A stretch of 64,000 nucleotides of DNA from Peptococcaceae bacterium BRH_c4a (GCA_000961585.1 LADN01000068.1:34296-98295); one strand, 5' to 3'; shown: positions 26,672-37,886, numbered from the stretch's first letter. The notes: generated from the sequence alone by a model not told the origin. Numbers and translations are program-made.

Positions 26672-28225
26672 TCAGTTTTCCCTCTGATCCCGCTCTTCAC
26701 GCTTTTTAATAATGGTATCTATCCTTAAAATGGCCTCTGCAATTTCACCGGCGGCCTTCAAGGCATAGGTTTTCACGGGTGCGGGGTCGGTTACCCCTAT
26801 CTCATACATGTCTTCTATTTCACCGGTATCGCAGTCCACCGCCAGGGAATCCTTCCCTGTTTCGGTCTGGGCCGCAATAACATCCCCCAGCTTTTCCAGG
26901 GGATTGAACCCGGCGTTACTTACTATCTGAGACATAGGCCTCTTCAGGGCTTCCACCACACAGTCCACACCATAAACCGACATCCCGCGGGTACCGGATC
27001 TTATCTTTTCAACATCCAGGGCAGCGGCCAGTTCCACCGATCCCCCGCCCGGAACAACTCCGCCCCTTACCGCTGCCTGTACAGCGGCGGCGGCATCCCT
27101 GGCAATACGCTGGCGCTCACCAACCACCTCGGCGGTGGCGGCGCCCACCAGCACCGTGGCCATTGATTTGCCCACACCGTCCTGCACCCAGACCTGCTCC
27201 AGTTTCTCATCGTTATACACCCTGCGGGCCTGCCCCAGAAAACTCCCCAGTTGCGCAGAATCCTTTCTGAGCCCGTTTCTCTTAATCATGCGGGCGCCGG
27301 TATGATCAGCAGCCTTGCGCAGATCACCGGACAATACCCTCTGTATTACCATAATGCCGGCATCGGTCAGTATTTCCTCGGCTGCCTCATCCACCCCCCG
27401 GTCCGCCAGCACCACTTTCACGCCCATTTCCACTATTTTATGAATGTTGTCCCTGAACTGGTTTTGCAGTTCCATATAGCGGGCAAAGCCAGCCTCGGTG
27501 GACAGCGCCTCTTCCTCTATCTCCTCTGGCTCCAGGGCGTCATCCACCACAAGAATGAGGGCGTCTTCCGCCTCCACCGGCATTTGCCGGTTCATCCTCT
27601 CTTTACCGATAATTACTCCCCTGAATACCTGGTTTTCTGCCCCTTCTTCGGAAACCACGGTATCCGCCAGCCTGAAAGCGCGGTCCATAATTTTTTCCCT
27701 GCCCACCATTTCGGCGGCCTGCACCACAAGATCGGCTATATCCTGATGCCCCCTGCCGGCAATCAGCGCCACCTGTTTGACCATGGGATCCCGGATGTCT
27801 TCAATGGTCCTAACCCGGCTTTTTATAGCGCCAATTCCAGCCTGGATCCCGGCCTTTAATCCCTCGATAACCCGGGCCACCGGCACACCCCTGGATACCT
27901 GCTCAACACCCAGGCCCACCAGCGCCCCCGCCAGAACGGTGGCTGTGGTGGTGCCGTCGCCTATTTCCTCCTGCTGGGCCCTGGCAATGTTAATAAGCAT
28001 CCTGGCCGCCGGGTGATTGGCTTCCATCATTGTCAGTATAGTTACACCATCATTGGTTATAACCACTTCCCCGAATTTATCCACCAGCATGGTGTCCAGT
28101 CCTTTGGGCCCCAGTGTTCCCTCCACCGCAGAGGCAATGGCCCTGATGGCGCTGGCGTTGGAAATCAAGGCGGCCATGCGCTCGTTCACCTCTGACCCGG
28201 TGCTGGCCTGCTGTTTCAGACTCAT
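26672..28225 (-). CDS. Archaeal-like group III chaperonin (TCP-1/Cpn60 family)
   Basis: A 517-residue chaperonin that reads like an archaeal thermosome rather than GroEL: SAIRAIASAVEGTLGPKGLDTMLVD, ITNDGVTILTMME and the catalytic EEIGDGTTTATVLAG. The C-terminal equatorial part has GGVVPGGGSVELA and DCDTGEIEDMYEIGVTDPAPVKTYAL, and a long helical-protrusion-like region lies in the middle of the apical domain. Such bacterial group III chaperonins are known from Carboxydothermus and relatives, where they also sit in the dnaK operon. They form closed rings that do not need GroES. The gene begins 4 bases after hrcA, so it shares CIRCE control and probably translational coupling. Confidence 0.93.
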   Translation of the reverse strand: MSLKQQASTGSEVNERMAALISNASAIRAIASAVEGTLGPKGLDTMLVDKFGEVVITNDGVTILTMMEANHPAARMLINIARAQQEEIGDGTTTATVLAGALVGLGVEQVSRGVPVARVIEGLKAGIQAGIGAIKSRVRTIEDIRDPMVKQVALIAGRGHQDIADLVVQAAEMVGREKIMDRAFRLADTVVSEEGAENQVFRGVIIGKERMNRQMPVEAEDALILVVDDALEPEEIEEEALSTEAGFARYMELQNQFRDNIHKIVEMGVKVVLADRGVDEAAEEILTDAGIMVIQRVLSGDLRKAADHTGARMIKRNGLRKDSAQLGSFLGQARRVYNDEKLEQVWVQDGVGKSMATVLVGAATAEVVGERQRIARDAAAAVQAAVRGGVVPGGGSVELAAALDVEKIRSGTRGMSVYGVDCVVEALKRPMSQIVSNAGFNPLEKLGDVIAAQTETGKDSLAVDCDTGEIEDMYEIGVTDPAPVKTYALKAAGEIAEAILRIDTIIKKREERDQREN

Positions 28226-28229
28226 TTGG

Positions 28230-29273
28230 TTATCTCCATCCCTTGAACATTTTTTCCAGGGTGTCAGACAGATTCCTGGTCATGTGCTCAACAACGCTGA
28301 TCACCCAGGCGTAGTCCATTCTGGTGGGTCCAAGCACACCCATGGCGCCCACCGGCTTGCCATCCACGTGGTAGGTGGCCACCACTACGCTGCACTCCTT
28401 AACCTCTTCCGCGTTCATCTCACTGCCAATGCAAACAGTAACGCCTTCCCCCGAGGTGCTCCTTTCCAGCAGATTGCGCAGCAAATCCTCGTGCTCCAGG
28501 AGTCCCAGAAGGCTTTTAACCTTTTCAATATTGTGAAATTCGGGCTGATTCAGTATGTTGAATACTCCGCCCATGTATATTTTATCTTCCCTGTTCAGGG
28601 TCAGCCCCTGCTGTATCAGGTGCATGGCCAGATCAAGAATATTCTTGTGCCTGGAAAGCTCGAAATAAATCTCTCTGATCAGGGTAAGCTTTATTTTGTC
28701 AATGGTAAGCCCCTGCAGCTTGGCGTTAAAAACCTCGGAGATGGTGTCCAGATCTACCTGGGTAACCTCCCCTGGCACCTGGATCATGTTGTGCTGCAAA
28801 GCCCCGGTGCTGAGAACCACAATGATCATTGCCTGCCCCTGGCTCATCAGCACCAGCTTTATATGCTTGAAAGCGCTGGTGTCGGCCCTGGGTGTCATGA
28901 TCATGGAGGCAAAATTGGTCATCTGGGAGAGTATTGAACTGGTGCGGTTTACCACCTGCCCGATGTCCTTAATTTTTTTTTCGTATCCCCTACGGATGGT
29001 CTCCTCTTCCTGGCTGGTTAAATCCTTTTTCTTCATCAGAAAATCCACATAATACCGGTAACCCTTCTGGGATGGAATTCTACCGGCCGATGTATGGGGC
29101 TGCTCTATATAACCCAGATCTTCCAGGTCCGACATCTCATTCCTAATGGTGGCAGGACTTACTCCAAGATCGAATTTCCGGGCAATGGTCCGTGATCCCA
29201 CCGGTTCGGCGGTGGAAATATAGTCCGCAATAATGGCCATCAATACCTGCTGCTTACGGATATCCATTTTCAT
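28230..29273 (-). CDS. hrcA: Heat-inducible transcription repressor HrcA
   Basis: A 347-residue repressor. The N-terminal winged helix (RKQQVLMAIIADYISTAEPVGSRTIARKFDLGVSPATIRNEMSDLEDLGYIEQPHTSAGRIPS) is textbook HrcA, followed by the GAF-like and insertion domains (VLGPTRMDYAWVISVVEHMTRNL near the end). It binds the CIRCE operator 20-46 bases in front of its own gene and so represses the whole hrcA-chaperonin-grpE-dnaK-dnaJ run until heat stress. Confidence 0.97.
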   Translation of the reverse strand: MKMDIRKQQVLMAIIADYISTAEPVGSRTIARKFDLGVSPATIRNEMSDLEDLGYIEQPHTSAGRIPSQKGYRYYVDFLMKKKDLTSQEEETIRRGYEKKIKDIGQVVNRTSSILSQMTNFASMIMTPRADTSAFKHIKLVLMSQGQAMIIVVLSTGALQHNMIQVPGEVTQVDLDTISEVFNAKLQGLTIDKIKLTLIREIYFELSRHKNILDLAMHLIQQGLTLNREDKIYMGGVFNILNQPEFHNIEKVKSLLGLLEHEDLLRNLLERSTSGEGVTVCIGSEMNAEEVKECSVVVATYHVDGKPVGAMGVLGPTRMDYAWVISVVEHMTRNLSDTLEKMFKGWR

Positions 29274-29292
29274 GCCGGATCACCATCCCTTG

Positions 29293-29319
29293 TTAGCACT
29301 CTCTTGCATCGAGTGCTAA
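29293..29319. promoter_or_regulatory. CIRCE operator
   Basis: TTAGCACTC, a 9-base spacer (TCTTGCATC), then GAGTGCTAA: a perfect CIRCE inverted repeat. It lies between the promoter and the hrcA start, as expected for HrcA autorepression. Confidence 0.98.
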
Positions 29320-29331
29320 TCCTATACGTAA

Positions 29332-29360
29332 AAAATAGCACCCGATATATAATTTGTCAA
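29332..29360 (-). promoter_or_regulatory. Sigma-A promoter of the hrcA-dnaK operon
   Basis: On the minus strand TTGACA (29360-29355), a 17-base spacer, then TATTTT (29337-29332). Transcription would begin near 29325, just upstream of the CIRCE. Confidence 0.8.
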
Positions 29361-29424
29361 GCGTAACCGCAAACAAAAAAATGTTGTACACTTAATTAGG
29401 ATAACCTGTTTGCCTTAAAAAATA

Positions 29425-30564
29425 TCACCCCACAAACTCTCCGAACACCATATTTCCAAGCATCAGCCCCCTTTGGCTGAGGCGGATTTTCTGGCCTGTA
29501 ATTTCAATGAGTTTGAGTCCTGCCAGGCGCTGTATTTGATCAGGGTAAACATCTTCAATGTCCAGGCCGAACCTTTCCCTGAATTTCCCGGTATCCAGGC
29601 CCTCAACCAGACGCAGGCCCAGAAATACCGTTTCAGACATTTCCGTTTTCAAATCAATTATCTCTTCCCAACACTGGGGAAGAATACCTTCCGAAAGGCT
29701 GGCGGCGTACCGGGCCAGATCCGGCTCGTTGGAAAAGCGCCTTCCGCCCAGGCTGGAGTGGGCCGAAGGCCCCAGTCCCAGGTACCGCTCATTGTGCCAG
29801 TACTTCAGATTGTGGCGGCATAGCCGTCCGGGCAGAGCAAAATTTGATACCTCGTAATGCGCATACCCCCGGGACCCCAGGTAATCGATAAGCCAGCCGA
29901 ACATGTCGGCCTCCAGGTCCTCCGGGGACATTTGGGCCTCCCCCGCCATCACCCTGTCGTAAAGGGGGGTGCCTTCCTCCAAGTGCAGGCAATAGGCCGA
30001 TATATGCTGGGGTCCCAAATCAGCCACCCTCTCAAGGCATTCTTCCCAATGATTTAAGGTCTGGCCGGGTATTCCGAACATCAGATCCACGCTTATATTA
30101 AGGAAGCCGGCATCCCGCACCAAGCCATAGGTGACCTCGGCATCCCGGTATGAGTGAATCCTTCCCAGGCAATTCAACAGTTCCGGCTGGCAGGCCTGCA
30201 CCCCCATGCTGATGCGGTTGACCCCCGCTTCCCTCAGGGTGGAAAGTTTATTGCGCTCCAAAGTGCCGGGATTGCATTCCACCGTTATTTCCGCTGAGGC
30301 ATCCACGCTGAAACGGCAAAATATATTTTCAAATATTAGGGCCAGCTGCTTTTCCGACAGGCAGGTGGGTGTTCCCCCGCCAATGAATATGCTGTCCACC
30401 CTTTTCTCCTCAGCCGTCATCCTCCCGGATCGCATCTTCATTTCCCCGGTCAGGGCAGCCACATATACATTGTCCTCACCCTCCTTTGCCGGGGAGGAAA
30501 CAAAGCTGCAGTAGCGGCATTTCTTCCGGCAAAAAGGCACATGGATGTACAGCCCCATACCCAT
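29425..30564 (-). CDS. hemW: Heme chaperone HemW (radical SAM)
   Basis: A 379-residue HemN-like protein beginning MGMGLYIHVPFCRKKCRYCSF, with the radical-SAM CxxxCxxC motif. Other conserved parts are FIGGGTPTCLS, the RISMGVQACQPE segment and SVDLMFGIPGQTLNHWEE. HemW of this length transfers heme to respiratory enzymes rather than acting as coproporphyrinogen oxidase. It lies between hrcA and lepA; a lepA-hemW-hrcA order is common in Firmicutes. Confidence 0.92.
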   Translation of the reverse strand: MGMGLYIHVPFCRKKCRYCSFVSSPAKEGEDNVYVAALTGEMKMRSGRMTAEEKRVDSIFIGGGTPTCLSEKQLALIFENIFCRFSVDASAEITVECNPGTLERNKLSTLREAGVNRISMGVQACQPELLNCLGRIHSYRDAEVTYGLVRDAGFLNISVDLMFGIPGQTLNHWEECLERVADLGPQHISAYCLHLEEGTPLYDRVMAGEAQMSPEDLEADMFGWLIDYLGSRGYAHYEVSNFALPGRLCRHNLKYWHNERYLGLGPSAHSSLGGRRFSNEPDLARYAASLSEGILPQCWEEIIDLKTEMSETVFLGLRLVEGLDTGKFRERFGLDIEDVYPDQIQRLAGLKLIEITGQKIRLSQRGLMLGNMVFGEFVG

Positions 30565-30632
30565 TTAGTAAAACCCCTCTAAATTTAAAAATACAGCGCC
30601 CTGTACAAAAGGGCGCCGGTTATTGTATAGCA

Positions 30633-32438
30633 CTAATCCTTCACACCCAGCACTGCCATAAAGGCCTCCTGGGGAATTTCCACGCTCCCCACCTGCTTCA
30701 TGCGCTTTTTACCTTCCTTTTGTTTTTCCAGCAGCTTTCTTTTCCTTGAGATGTCTCCGCCGTAACACTTGGCCAGAACATCCTTGCGCCTTGCCTTAAT
30801 GGTTTCCCTGGCAATTATCTTGTTGCCAATGGCCGCCTGAATAGGAATCTCAAACATCTGGCGGGGAATCAATCCCCTTAGTTTTTCAACCAACTGACGC
30901 CCGCGGGTATAAGCCTTGTCCATATGCACAATACTGGTCAGGGCGTCCAGAGGTTCCCCGTTGATCATTATATCCAGCTTCACCATTTTGCTTTGCATAT
31001 ATCCGGCCAACTCGTAGTCCAGGGAGGCGTACCCCCGGGTCCTGGATTTGAGATGGTCAAAGAAATCATATATTATCTCGCTAAGGGGTAGTTGGTAGGA
31101 AAGCATAACCCTGCTCTCTCCCATATACTCCATGTTGCGGAATACTCCCCTTTTTTCCTGGCACAACTCCATCACAGCCCCCACATAATCCTTGGGCACC
31201 ATGATGGTGGCTGAAACATAAGGTTCCTCGGTGCTGGCAATCTTGCCGACCGGGGGAAGCTTCATTGGGTTGTCTATTTCCAGCACCTCTCCGGCGGTGG
31301 TGTTAATCCTGTAAACCACGCTGGGGGCGGTGGTGATTAAAGCCAGGTTATATTCCCTCTCCAGCCTCTCCTGGACTATTTCCATATGCAGAAGACCCAG
31401 AAAGCCGCAACGGAAACCAAAGCCCAAAGCCTCGGAGTTCTCAGGTTCGTATACCAGGGAGGCATCATTGAGCTTTAATTTATCCAGGGCGTCCCTCAAA
31501 TCACCGTACTCCACGTTATCTACCGGGTAAAGCCCGCAGTACACCATGGGGGTAACCTTCCTGTAACCGGGCAGAGGCGTGGCCGCCGGGTTGGAAGCAC
31601 TGGTTATGGTGTCCCCCACCTGACTGTCCTTTACATTTTTGATGGCGGCGGCGATAAACCCCACCTCGCCGGTGTTCAGCATACCCACCGATGCCATTGA
31701 GGGCCGGAATATGCCTACCTCGTCCACCTGAAGTTCCTTTTCGGTGAACATCATCCTTATCTGGTCTCCCTCTCCCAGCCTTCCCTCCATAATGCGGACA
31801 TAGGCTATTACACCTTTATAGGGATCATAGTGGGAATCAAATATCAGCGCCCTCAAGGGATCGCCGGGATTACCCCCGGGAGGCGGTATCTTTCGTACAA
31901 TCTGTTCCAGTACCTCCTCAATGCCAGTTCCGGTCTTGGCTGACACCAGTACGGAATCTGCTGTATCCAGCCCTATTACGTCCTCAATCTCCTTTTTTAC
32001 CCGATCCGGATCGGCACTGGGCAGATCTATTTTATTTATCACCGGAATTATCTCCAGGTTATTTTCAATGGCCATATATACATTGGCCAGGGTCTGGGCC
32101 TCTATACCCTGGGCGGCATCCACCACCAAAAGCGCCCCCTCGCAGGCCGCCAGGCTGCGGGAAACCTCGTACGAGAAATCAACGTGACCCGGCGTATCAA
32201 TTAGATTCAGCTGGTAGGTTTGACCGTCTTTTGCCTTGTAGCTGAGACGAACGGCCTGCATCTTGATGGTAATGCCCCGTTCCCTCTCCAGATCCATCTG
32301 GTCCAGGACCTGGGCGGTCATCTCCCTCTGGCTCAACGCCCCGGTAAACTCCAGAAGCCTGTCCGCCAGGGTGGACTTGCCGTGGTCTATATGCGCAATT
32401 ATGCAGAAGTTTCTAATCAGTCCCTGTTGCTTCTCCAA
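30633..32438 (-). CDS. lepA: Elongation factor 4 (LepA)
   Basis: A 601-residue translational GTPase. G1 is [10 protein letters not shown]2 the RGITI region, G3 DTPGH, and G4 NKIDLP. The LepA-specific C-terminal domain follows ([36 protein letters not shown] and [19 protein letters not shown]). It promotes back-translocation and ribosome recovery under stress. The likely start is the TTG at 32438. It is upstream of hemW on the same strand. Confidence 0.96.
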   Translation of the reverse strand: MEKQQGLIRNFCIIAHIDHGKSTLADRLLEFTGALSQREMTAQVLDQMDLERERGITIKMQAVRLSYKAKDGQTYQLNLIDTPGHVDFSYEVSRSLAACEGALLVVDAAQGIEAQTLANVYMAIENNLEIIPVINKIDLPSADPDRVKKEIEDVIGLDTADSVLVSAKTGTGIEEVLEQIVRKIPPPGGNPGDPLRALIFDSHYDPYKGVIAYVRIMEGRLGEGDQIRMMFTEKELQVDEVGIFRPSMASVGMLNTGEVGFIAAAIKNVKDSQVGDTITSASNPAATPLPGYRKVTPMVYCGLYPVDNVEYGDLRDALDKLKLNDASLVYEPENSEALGFGFRCGFLGLLHMEIVQERLEREYNLALITTAPSVVYRINTTAGEVLEIDNPMKLPPVGKIASTEEPYVSATIMVPKDYVGAVMELCQEKRGVFRNMEYMGESRVMLSYQLPLSEIIYDFFDHLKSRTRGYASLDYELAGYMQSKMVKLDIMINGEPLDALTSIVHMDKAYTRGRQLVEKLRGLIPRQMFEIPIQAAIGNKIIARETIKARRKDVLAKCYGGDISRKRKLLEKQKEGKKRMKQVGSVEIPQEAFMAVLGVKD

Positions 32439-32802
32439 TATCTACTTCCCCCTGACATCCAGTGATGCATCCAATGTGAAATTATATCAGAGGCGGCCCC
32501 AAAAGTCCATGCTAATACCCGCCCTTAGGGCGGGTTGGAATTCAGGAGACAGGAGACAGAATAAGTAAGCGTGACCCTCAAGCGACATACCGTAAAATAG
32601 CTTCAAGACTGATGACCGTTAACGTGTCATATGCTTAACGATAAAATAACCGCCTTGCCGGCGGTGCCGTCTTGCAGACGGCGGAATTCAGAATCCAGAA
32701 TCCAGAATGGTGACAGGCTGCCTTAAAAGCGACCCTCAAGCGACCCCACAGCGACATGCAGCGAGGGGGAGTGATTTAAGTCCGTGCGGAATGTACCGGA
32801 GG
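32439..32802. repeat. Repeat mosaic upstream of lepA
   Basis: This gene-free stretch holds several modules: hairpin ACCCGCCC-TTA-GGGCGGGT (32517-32535), AGGAGAC heptamers (32544-32557), twin hairpins CCGCC...GGCGG and GCCGTC...GACGGC around 32651-32685, AGAATCC-like heptamers (32690-32708), and 11-bp units AGCGACCCTCA/AGCGACCCCAC (32728-32760). Nearly the same order recurs at 57800-58140, so it is an interspersed repeat and not a gene. Confidence 0.75.
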
Positions 32803-34128
<1,326 letters not shown>

Positions 34129-34132
34129 TATT

Positions 34133-34522
34133 CTATTTAGCAAGTCCCTGCCTGATTTCACAGATCTCTTCTCTGCACCTCTTTACAATATCTTCAAGTG
34201 CCAATCCGCCTATCAGGCTTACTTTTTCCAGGTAATGCACACCTTTTCCACGGGCCGTGCGGTAAACTGCCGTCAGCTTTTCCGGTACGGCCCGCTCAAA
34301 AACCCCGGCCTCATCCTGAAGGGACGCATTAATGCTTAATTTCTTGCCCAGTGCCCGGATTGTGGCTCTGCCCCCATCCATACTTTCAATGACAATTAGA
34401 CTTACGGCTCCGTGGTCACCTATGGCTGATCCCAGGGCGTTGGCTGAAACCTGAACCCCTGCCATAATTGCGCCAAGGCATATTCCAAACAATATCGGTA
34501 TGGCGTAAACCCTGCTGAGCAT
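34133..34522 (-). CDS. Hypothetical exported or anchored protein
   Basis: A 129-residue protein with an N-terminal hydrophobic segment (residues 7-27, YAIPILFGICLGAIMAGVQVSA) and a soluble domain. I do not recognise a family. It follows spoIIP by 110 bases on the same strand and its stop lies at the edge of the 442-bp repeat array. Codon use looks like that of its neighbours. A sporulation role is possible from position only. Confidence 0.6.
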   Translation of the reverse strand: MLSRVYAIPILFGICLGAIMAGVQVSANALGSAIGDHGAVSLIVIESMDGGRATIRALGKKLSINASLQDEAGVFERAVPEKLTAVYRTARGKGVHYLEKVSLIGGLALEDIVKRCREEICEIRQGLAK

Positions 34523-34632
34523 TATCCACCCTTCTTAAATGGTTAATTTTGAGATATCTTATACCAACATAATAACAAAAAGAGGAGTTTTTTAGACATG
34601 GTTTTTACATATTCAGTCTCCCGGTAGATGTC

Positions 34633-35826
34633 TTAAAGATCTTCTCCGTAAACCTCGGCCTGAACCCCGCTGCCGCCGGGCTGGGCGTTTTTACTTTGCT
34701 TTTTAAGCTTATCGGGAGCCAAATCGGCTATCTCCTCAGCCAGTATGCGGGACAGCAGTCCGGCTGATTTTACGGCTTCCGCCGTGGAGTTGTTCACCGT
34801 CCCCATTTCCACCAGCAATGCTCTGGGATGAAGAAACTGGTTATATCTTCCTTCTTTTATGGTTACACCCACACACAGTCCGGGATAGGCTTTATTTATC
34901 CTTGCCGCCAGCTTAACCGCCAAATCATGGTTATTACGCCAGGTGGGAAAAGGTGTGCGGGCATCCGACCCAACCACAAAAAGTATGGGCGCCATTTCCT
35001 CCCCGTTTATTTTAACTACACTCTCACTGCGGGTTTTTCCGGCGTCCCGGTGAATATCCAGCAGTATTTGCACTTCACTGTTTTCCTCCAGGAGTTGACG
35101 GGCGGTTTTTTCCGACTCGGTGTAGGATAGCCTGTAGTTTTCATCATTTACCCTGTCATAATGGGCAACACGGATACCGTACTCAGATTCAAGCTTTTTC
35201 TGGATGGCCCTGCCGGCCTCCACCACCCCCCCCCTCTGTCCCGAAAGCCTCTGGGTACCGTCAGTGAGGGCATAGGTTTCCCCGGTATGTGTATAATAGA
35301 TACCCACCAGGGCGTATTCCGAAATCTCCTTTGAGGTCCATCCCGGTTTGCCCGGCGGAACTGCCCCCGGACCCGACGCTGCTGAAACCCCGGTTCCCTT
35401 TTTATACTCCGCCAGGGCCGGCATCTCACAGGCCAGCAGATCCGGCGGGCTGGCCAGATTCACCCGGAAGGGGGCCAGCATTGCGGTAACCAGTGATCTT
35501 GGAGATATTTCTTCCGGGTAATCCTCCTGGTTCCCCACCCAGGCCATGACCGGGGCCGCTGACCTCACAAGCCCCCGGGGATCCCTCTCACTCCAACTGA
35601 TGGCTATATCAAAAAGAGAGAAGTTCCTTCCCTCCAGATTTTTGGCAAAAACCCCCCCCAGAGGTATATGATAAAGCAGGAAAAACAGCAGTATAACCAT
35701 GCCATACAGACCCGCAGCCCTATATACGCAGGAAATACTGTACCGATGTCTGTACGCCAGATAACGAACATAATGCTTTATTTCCACTTTTGCCCCACCC
35801 CGGCAATTTTCTCCCAATATTTTCAT
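34633..35826 (-). CDS. spoIIP: Stage II sporulation protein P
   Basis: A 397-residue protein with a membrane anchor (about residues 40-58) and an N-acetylmuramoyl-L-alanine amidase domain of SpoIIP type. GIYYTHTGETYALTDG, ILLDIHRDAG and GRYNQFLHPRALLVEMGTVNN carry the zinc and catalytic residues. With SpoIID and SpoIIM it degrades septal peptidoglycan during engulfment. The ATG at 35826 has no clear ribosome site; the GTG at 35787, preceded by GGGGTGGGG, may be the true start. The usual neighbour gpr is not in the window. Confidence 0.93.
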   Translation of the reverse strand: MKILGENCRGGAKVEIKHYVRYLAYRHRYSISCVYRAAGLYGMVILLFFLLYHIPLGGVFAKNLEGRNFSLFDIAISWSERDPRGLVRSAAPVMAWVGNQEDYPEEISPRSLVTAMLAPFRVNLASPPDLLACEMPALAEYKKGTGVSAASGPGAVPPGKPGWTSKEISEYALVGIYYTHTGETYALTDGTQRLSGQRGGVVEAGRAIQKKLESEYGIRVAHYDRVNDENYRLSYTESEKTARQLLEENSEVQILLDIHRDAGKTRSESVVKINGEEMAPILFVVGSDARTPFPTWRNNHDLAVKLAARINKAYPGLCVGVTIKEGRYNQFLHPRALLVEMGTVNNSTAEAVKSAGLLSRILAEEIADLAPDKLKKQSKNAQPGGSGVQAEVYGEDL

Positions 35827-35858
35827 GAAGAATTATATTCCGGCCCGGCAGGGTTTAT

Positions 35859-35909
35859 GTCAAACGTAAGCAAAGCCCCGCCTTCGGCGGGGCTTTGCTT
35901 ACGTTTGAC
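35859..35909. terminator. 24-bp perfect hairpin between the holin-like gene and spoIIP
   Basis: Arms 35859-35882 and 35886-35909 are exact complements (inner part AGCCCCGCC-TTC-GGCGGGGCT) with a 3-base loop. CCCTTTTATTTTT follows on the plus strand; on the minus strand there is no T-run. It lies 10 bases after the holin-like gene on the minus strand and probably ends that transcript. Confidence 0.75.
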
Positions 35910-35919
35910 CCTTTTATTT

Positions 35920-36258
35920 TTACCTTAAAACTGTGGGAACAACCGCATCTATCAGACCGATAACAAAAGCGGATATAAGGGCGCCGATAAGGCTCACAGA
36001 AAGTAAGCCCGGAATTATAAACTGGGCAAGATATATAACAACTGCTGCGGTAATAAACCCAACCAGGCCCCTGCTCTGGGGCGATACCCTTTCACCCAGC
36101 AGGGCCTCGGCTATGTAACCAAGTATGGCAATAACAGCAGCGGCAATAAGTGCGCCCAAAAAGCCACCTTTAACCGCAAACCCAGGGGATAACCAGCTTA
36201 CCACCACCAGCACCAAGGCTGAAACAACAAATCTTATTATGGTGCTCATCCAGTTCAC
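35920..36258 (-). CDS. Phage-holin-family membrane protein (YvlD-like)
   Basis: From the GTG at 36258 (GGAGG 8 bases upstream) the protein has 112 residues and four membrane helices, as in the 4-TM holin superfamily PF04020. Family members are widespread in non-phage contexts in Firmicutes and have no proven lytic role. It stands alone between rpsT (divergent) and spoIIP; no phage genes are near. Confidence 0.8.
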   Translation of the reverse strand: MNWMSTIIRFVVSALVLVVVSWLSPGFAVKGGFLGALIAAAVIAILGYIAEALLGERVSPQSRGLVGFITAAVVIYLAQFIIPGLLSVSLIGALISAFVIGLIDAVVPTVLR

Positions 36259-36381
36259 TGCACTCACCTCCATTCTTGTTAAATCATTATTATCATTAAC
36301 TGAAATGATCAAACATATACAGGCTTTGCTTGCATTTTTGTTTTTGCCATGGTAAAATTGTGCCTGTTGGGAGGTGAGAAA

Positions 36382-36651
36382 GTGCCAAATATCAAGTCAG
36401 CGATAAAAAGAGTTGATGTTATCCGTACCAGAACCCTGCGTAATGCCAGCCTTAAATCAAACCTGAGAACCACCATCAGAAAATTTGACGAGACGTTGGA
36501 CGGCGGCTCCAGGGAAGATGCCCAGGCAAAGCTGCAAAAGGCGCTGGTTACTATCGATAAAGCCGTAACAAAAGGAATACTGCATAAAAACACGGCTGCC
36601 CGGAAAAAATCTCGCCTGACCCGCAGTTTTAACAAGCTAGAGAAAAGCTGA
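36382..36651 (+). CDS. rpsT: 30S ribosomal protein bS20
   Basis: An 89-residue basic protein starting (GTG) PNIKSAIKRVDVIRTRTLRN and ending KNTAARKKSRLTRSFNKLEKS, the S20 signature. GGGAGGTGA lies 5 bases upstream of the GTG at 36382; the frame extends further upstream without a ribosome site. It is followed by a terminator and then holA. Confidence 0.95.
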   Translation: MPNIKSAIKRVDVIRTRTLRNASLKSNLRTTIRKFDETLDGGSREDAQAKLQKALVTIDKAVTKGILHKNTAARKKSRLTRSFNKLEKS

Positions 36652-36654
36652 AAA

Positions 36655-36691
36655 AAAACCACCCATCGAAAGAGAGGGTGGTTTTCTTTTT
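36655..36691 (+). terminator. Terminator after rpsT
   Basis: AAAACCACCC (36655-36664) pairs with GGGTGGTTTT (36676-36685), then CTTTTT. Confidence 0.88.
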
Positions 36692-36798
36692 GAGGATGGA
36701 ATATAATTTTTTTATAACGATGATCGTATAGACAAGGAAGCAACAATGTCCGGAAAGGTTTTGCCGGTGGAGAAAAAACTGGGCCGGGAGCAATAAAA

Positions 36799-37857
36799 GT
36801 GAAATATTATCTGGATCTTCTAGAGGATTTGAAACAAGGGCGAATTGCCCCGGTCTACCTGTTTTTCGGAGCTGAAGGCTACCTTCGCCGTGAGGCCGTC
36901 AAAAGAATCCGGGATGTGATCATTCCCGGAGCACAGAATGATCTGAATTTCATCTCACTGGACGCCCAGGAGGTTTCCATGCCTGACATACTGTCTATGG
37001 CCTCAATGACCCCGCTTTTTGCCGACAAGCGACTGGTTCTGGTAAAAAACTCGAACCTGTTTAATCGCAAAAAAAATTCAGGGGATCTGGCGGAGGATGG
37101 GGATACCGCATCGGTACGGAAGGACGAGGCCCCCCTGCTTAGTTATATTGCCGGCCCAAACCCGGGAACCTGCCTGATTTTTGACGCCGGTGAAGAAATC
37201 GATAAACGTAAAAAGGTTTACAAAGAAATAGCTAAAAATGGTAAAGCAATTGAATTTACCCTGCTTAAGACAGAAGAACTTACCAGGTGGCTGGAAAAAC
37301 AGGCCAGGGTAGCGGGAAAAACTCTGGCTCCCGGAGCCGCCTCCGAAATATTAGCCAGAGCCGGCAATAACCTGCAGTGTCTGTGGGCGGAAATAAACAA
37401 ACTAATAACATATGCAGGGATAAATACGGTTATCACGGCGGATGACGTGGCTTGCGCCACCCCCCCGCACCCCGAGGAAGATGTATTCGCAGTTGTGGAT
37501 GCGATAGGTGAAAAAAACGCCTTCAGAGCAATTGCCGGAATCAACCGTCTGATAATGCAAAAGCATCCTCCGCCAGCCATACTGGTCATGGTGGCCCGGC
37601 AGATACGGCTGATACTGCGGGCAGGAGAGGCCCTCCGGTTGGGAAGCCAGATCAGGGAACTGTCACAAACCCTGGGGATTCATCCCTTTGTGGCAAAAAA
37701 AATGGCTGCTCAGCAAAAGAATTTCAACCGGGATCAGCTTATACGGTGGCTGCTGAGTCTTCATGAACTGGATGTTACGGTAAAGTCGGGAAAGCAGGAA
37801 TTTCTGCCGGGCATGGAGGCCCTTATCATCAATATTTGCAGTAAAGGTACAAGATAG
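36799..37857 (+). CDS. holA: DNA polymerase III subunit delta
   Basis: A 352-residue clamp-loader delta subunit. The N-terminus has APVYLFFGAEGYLRREAVKRI, followed by the AAA+-like core (SMASMTPLFADKRLVLVKN) and the C-terminal collar domain (PFVAKKMAAQQKNF...LLSLHELDVTVKSGKQEF). It opens the beta sliding clamp. The start is a GTG with GGGAG upstream. holA beside rpsT is the conserved Firmicutes order. Confidence 0.93.
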   Translation: MKYYLDLLEDLKQGRIAPVYLFFGAEGYLRREAVKRIRDVIIPGAQNDLNFISLDAQEVSMPDILSMASMTPLFADKRLVLVKNSNLFNRKKNSGDLAEDGDTASVRKDEAPLLSYIAGPNPGTCLIFDAGEEIDKRKKVYKEIAKNGKAIEFTLLKTEELTRWLEKQARVAGKTLAPGAASEILARAGNNLQCLWAEINKLITYAGINTVITADDVACATPPHPEEDVFAVVDAIGEKNAFRAIAGINRLIMQKHPPPAILVMVARQIRLILRAGEALRLGSQIRELSQTLGIHPFVAKKMAAQQKNFNRDQLIRWLLSLHELDVTVKSGKQEFLPGMEALIINICSKGTR

Positions 37858-37886
37858 ACCAATACAACAACAATATTATCACTGGC

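Noticed and set aside
28017..28937. Plus-strand frame of 306 codons opposite hrcA and the chaperonin gene
   Set aside because: It is fully antisense to two clear genes and has no recognisable domain.
35920..36258. Prophage remnant suggested by the holin-family gene
   Set aside because: No other phage gene, integrase or attachment site is near; PF04020 proteins are common chromosomal membrane proteins in Firmicutes.
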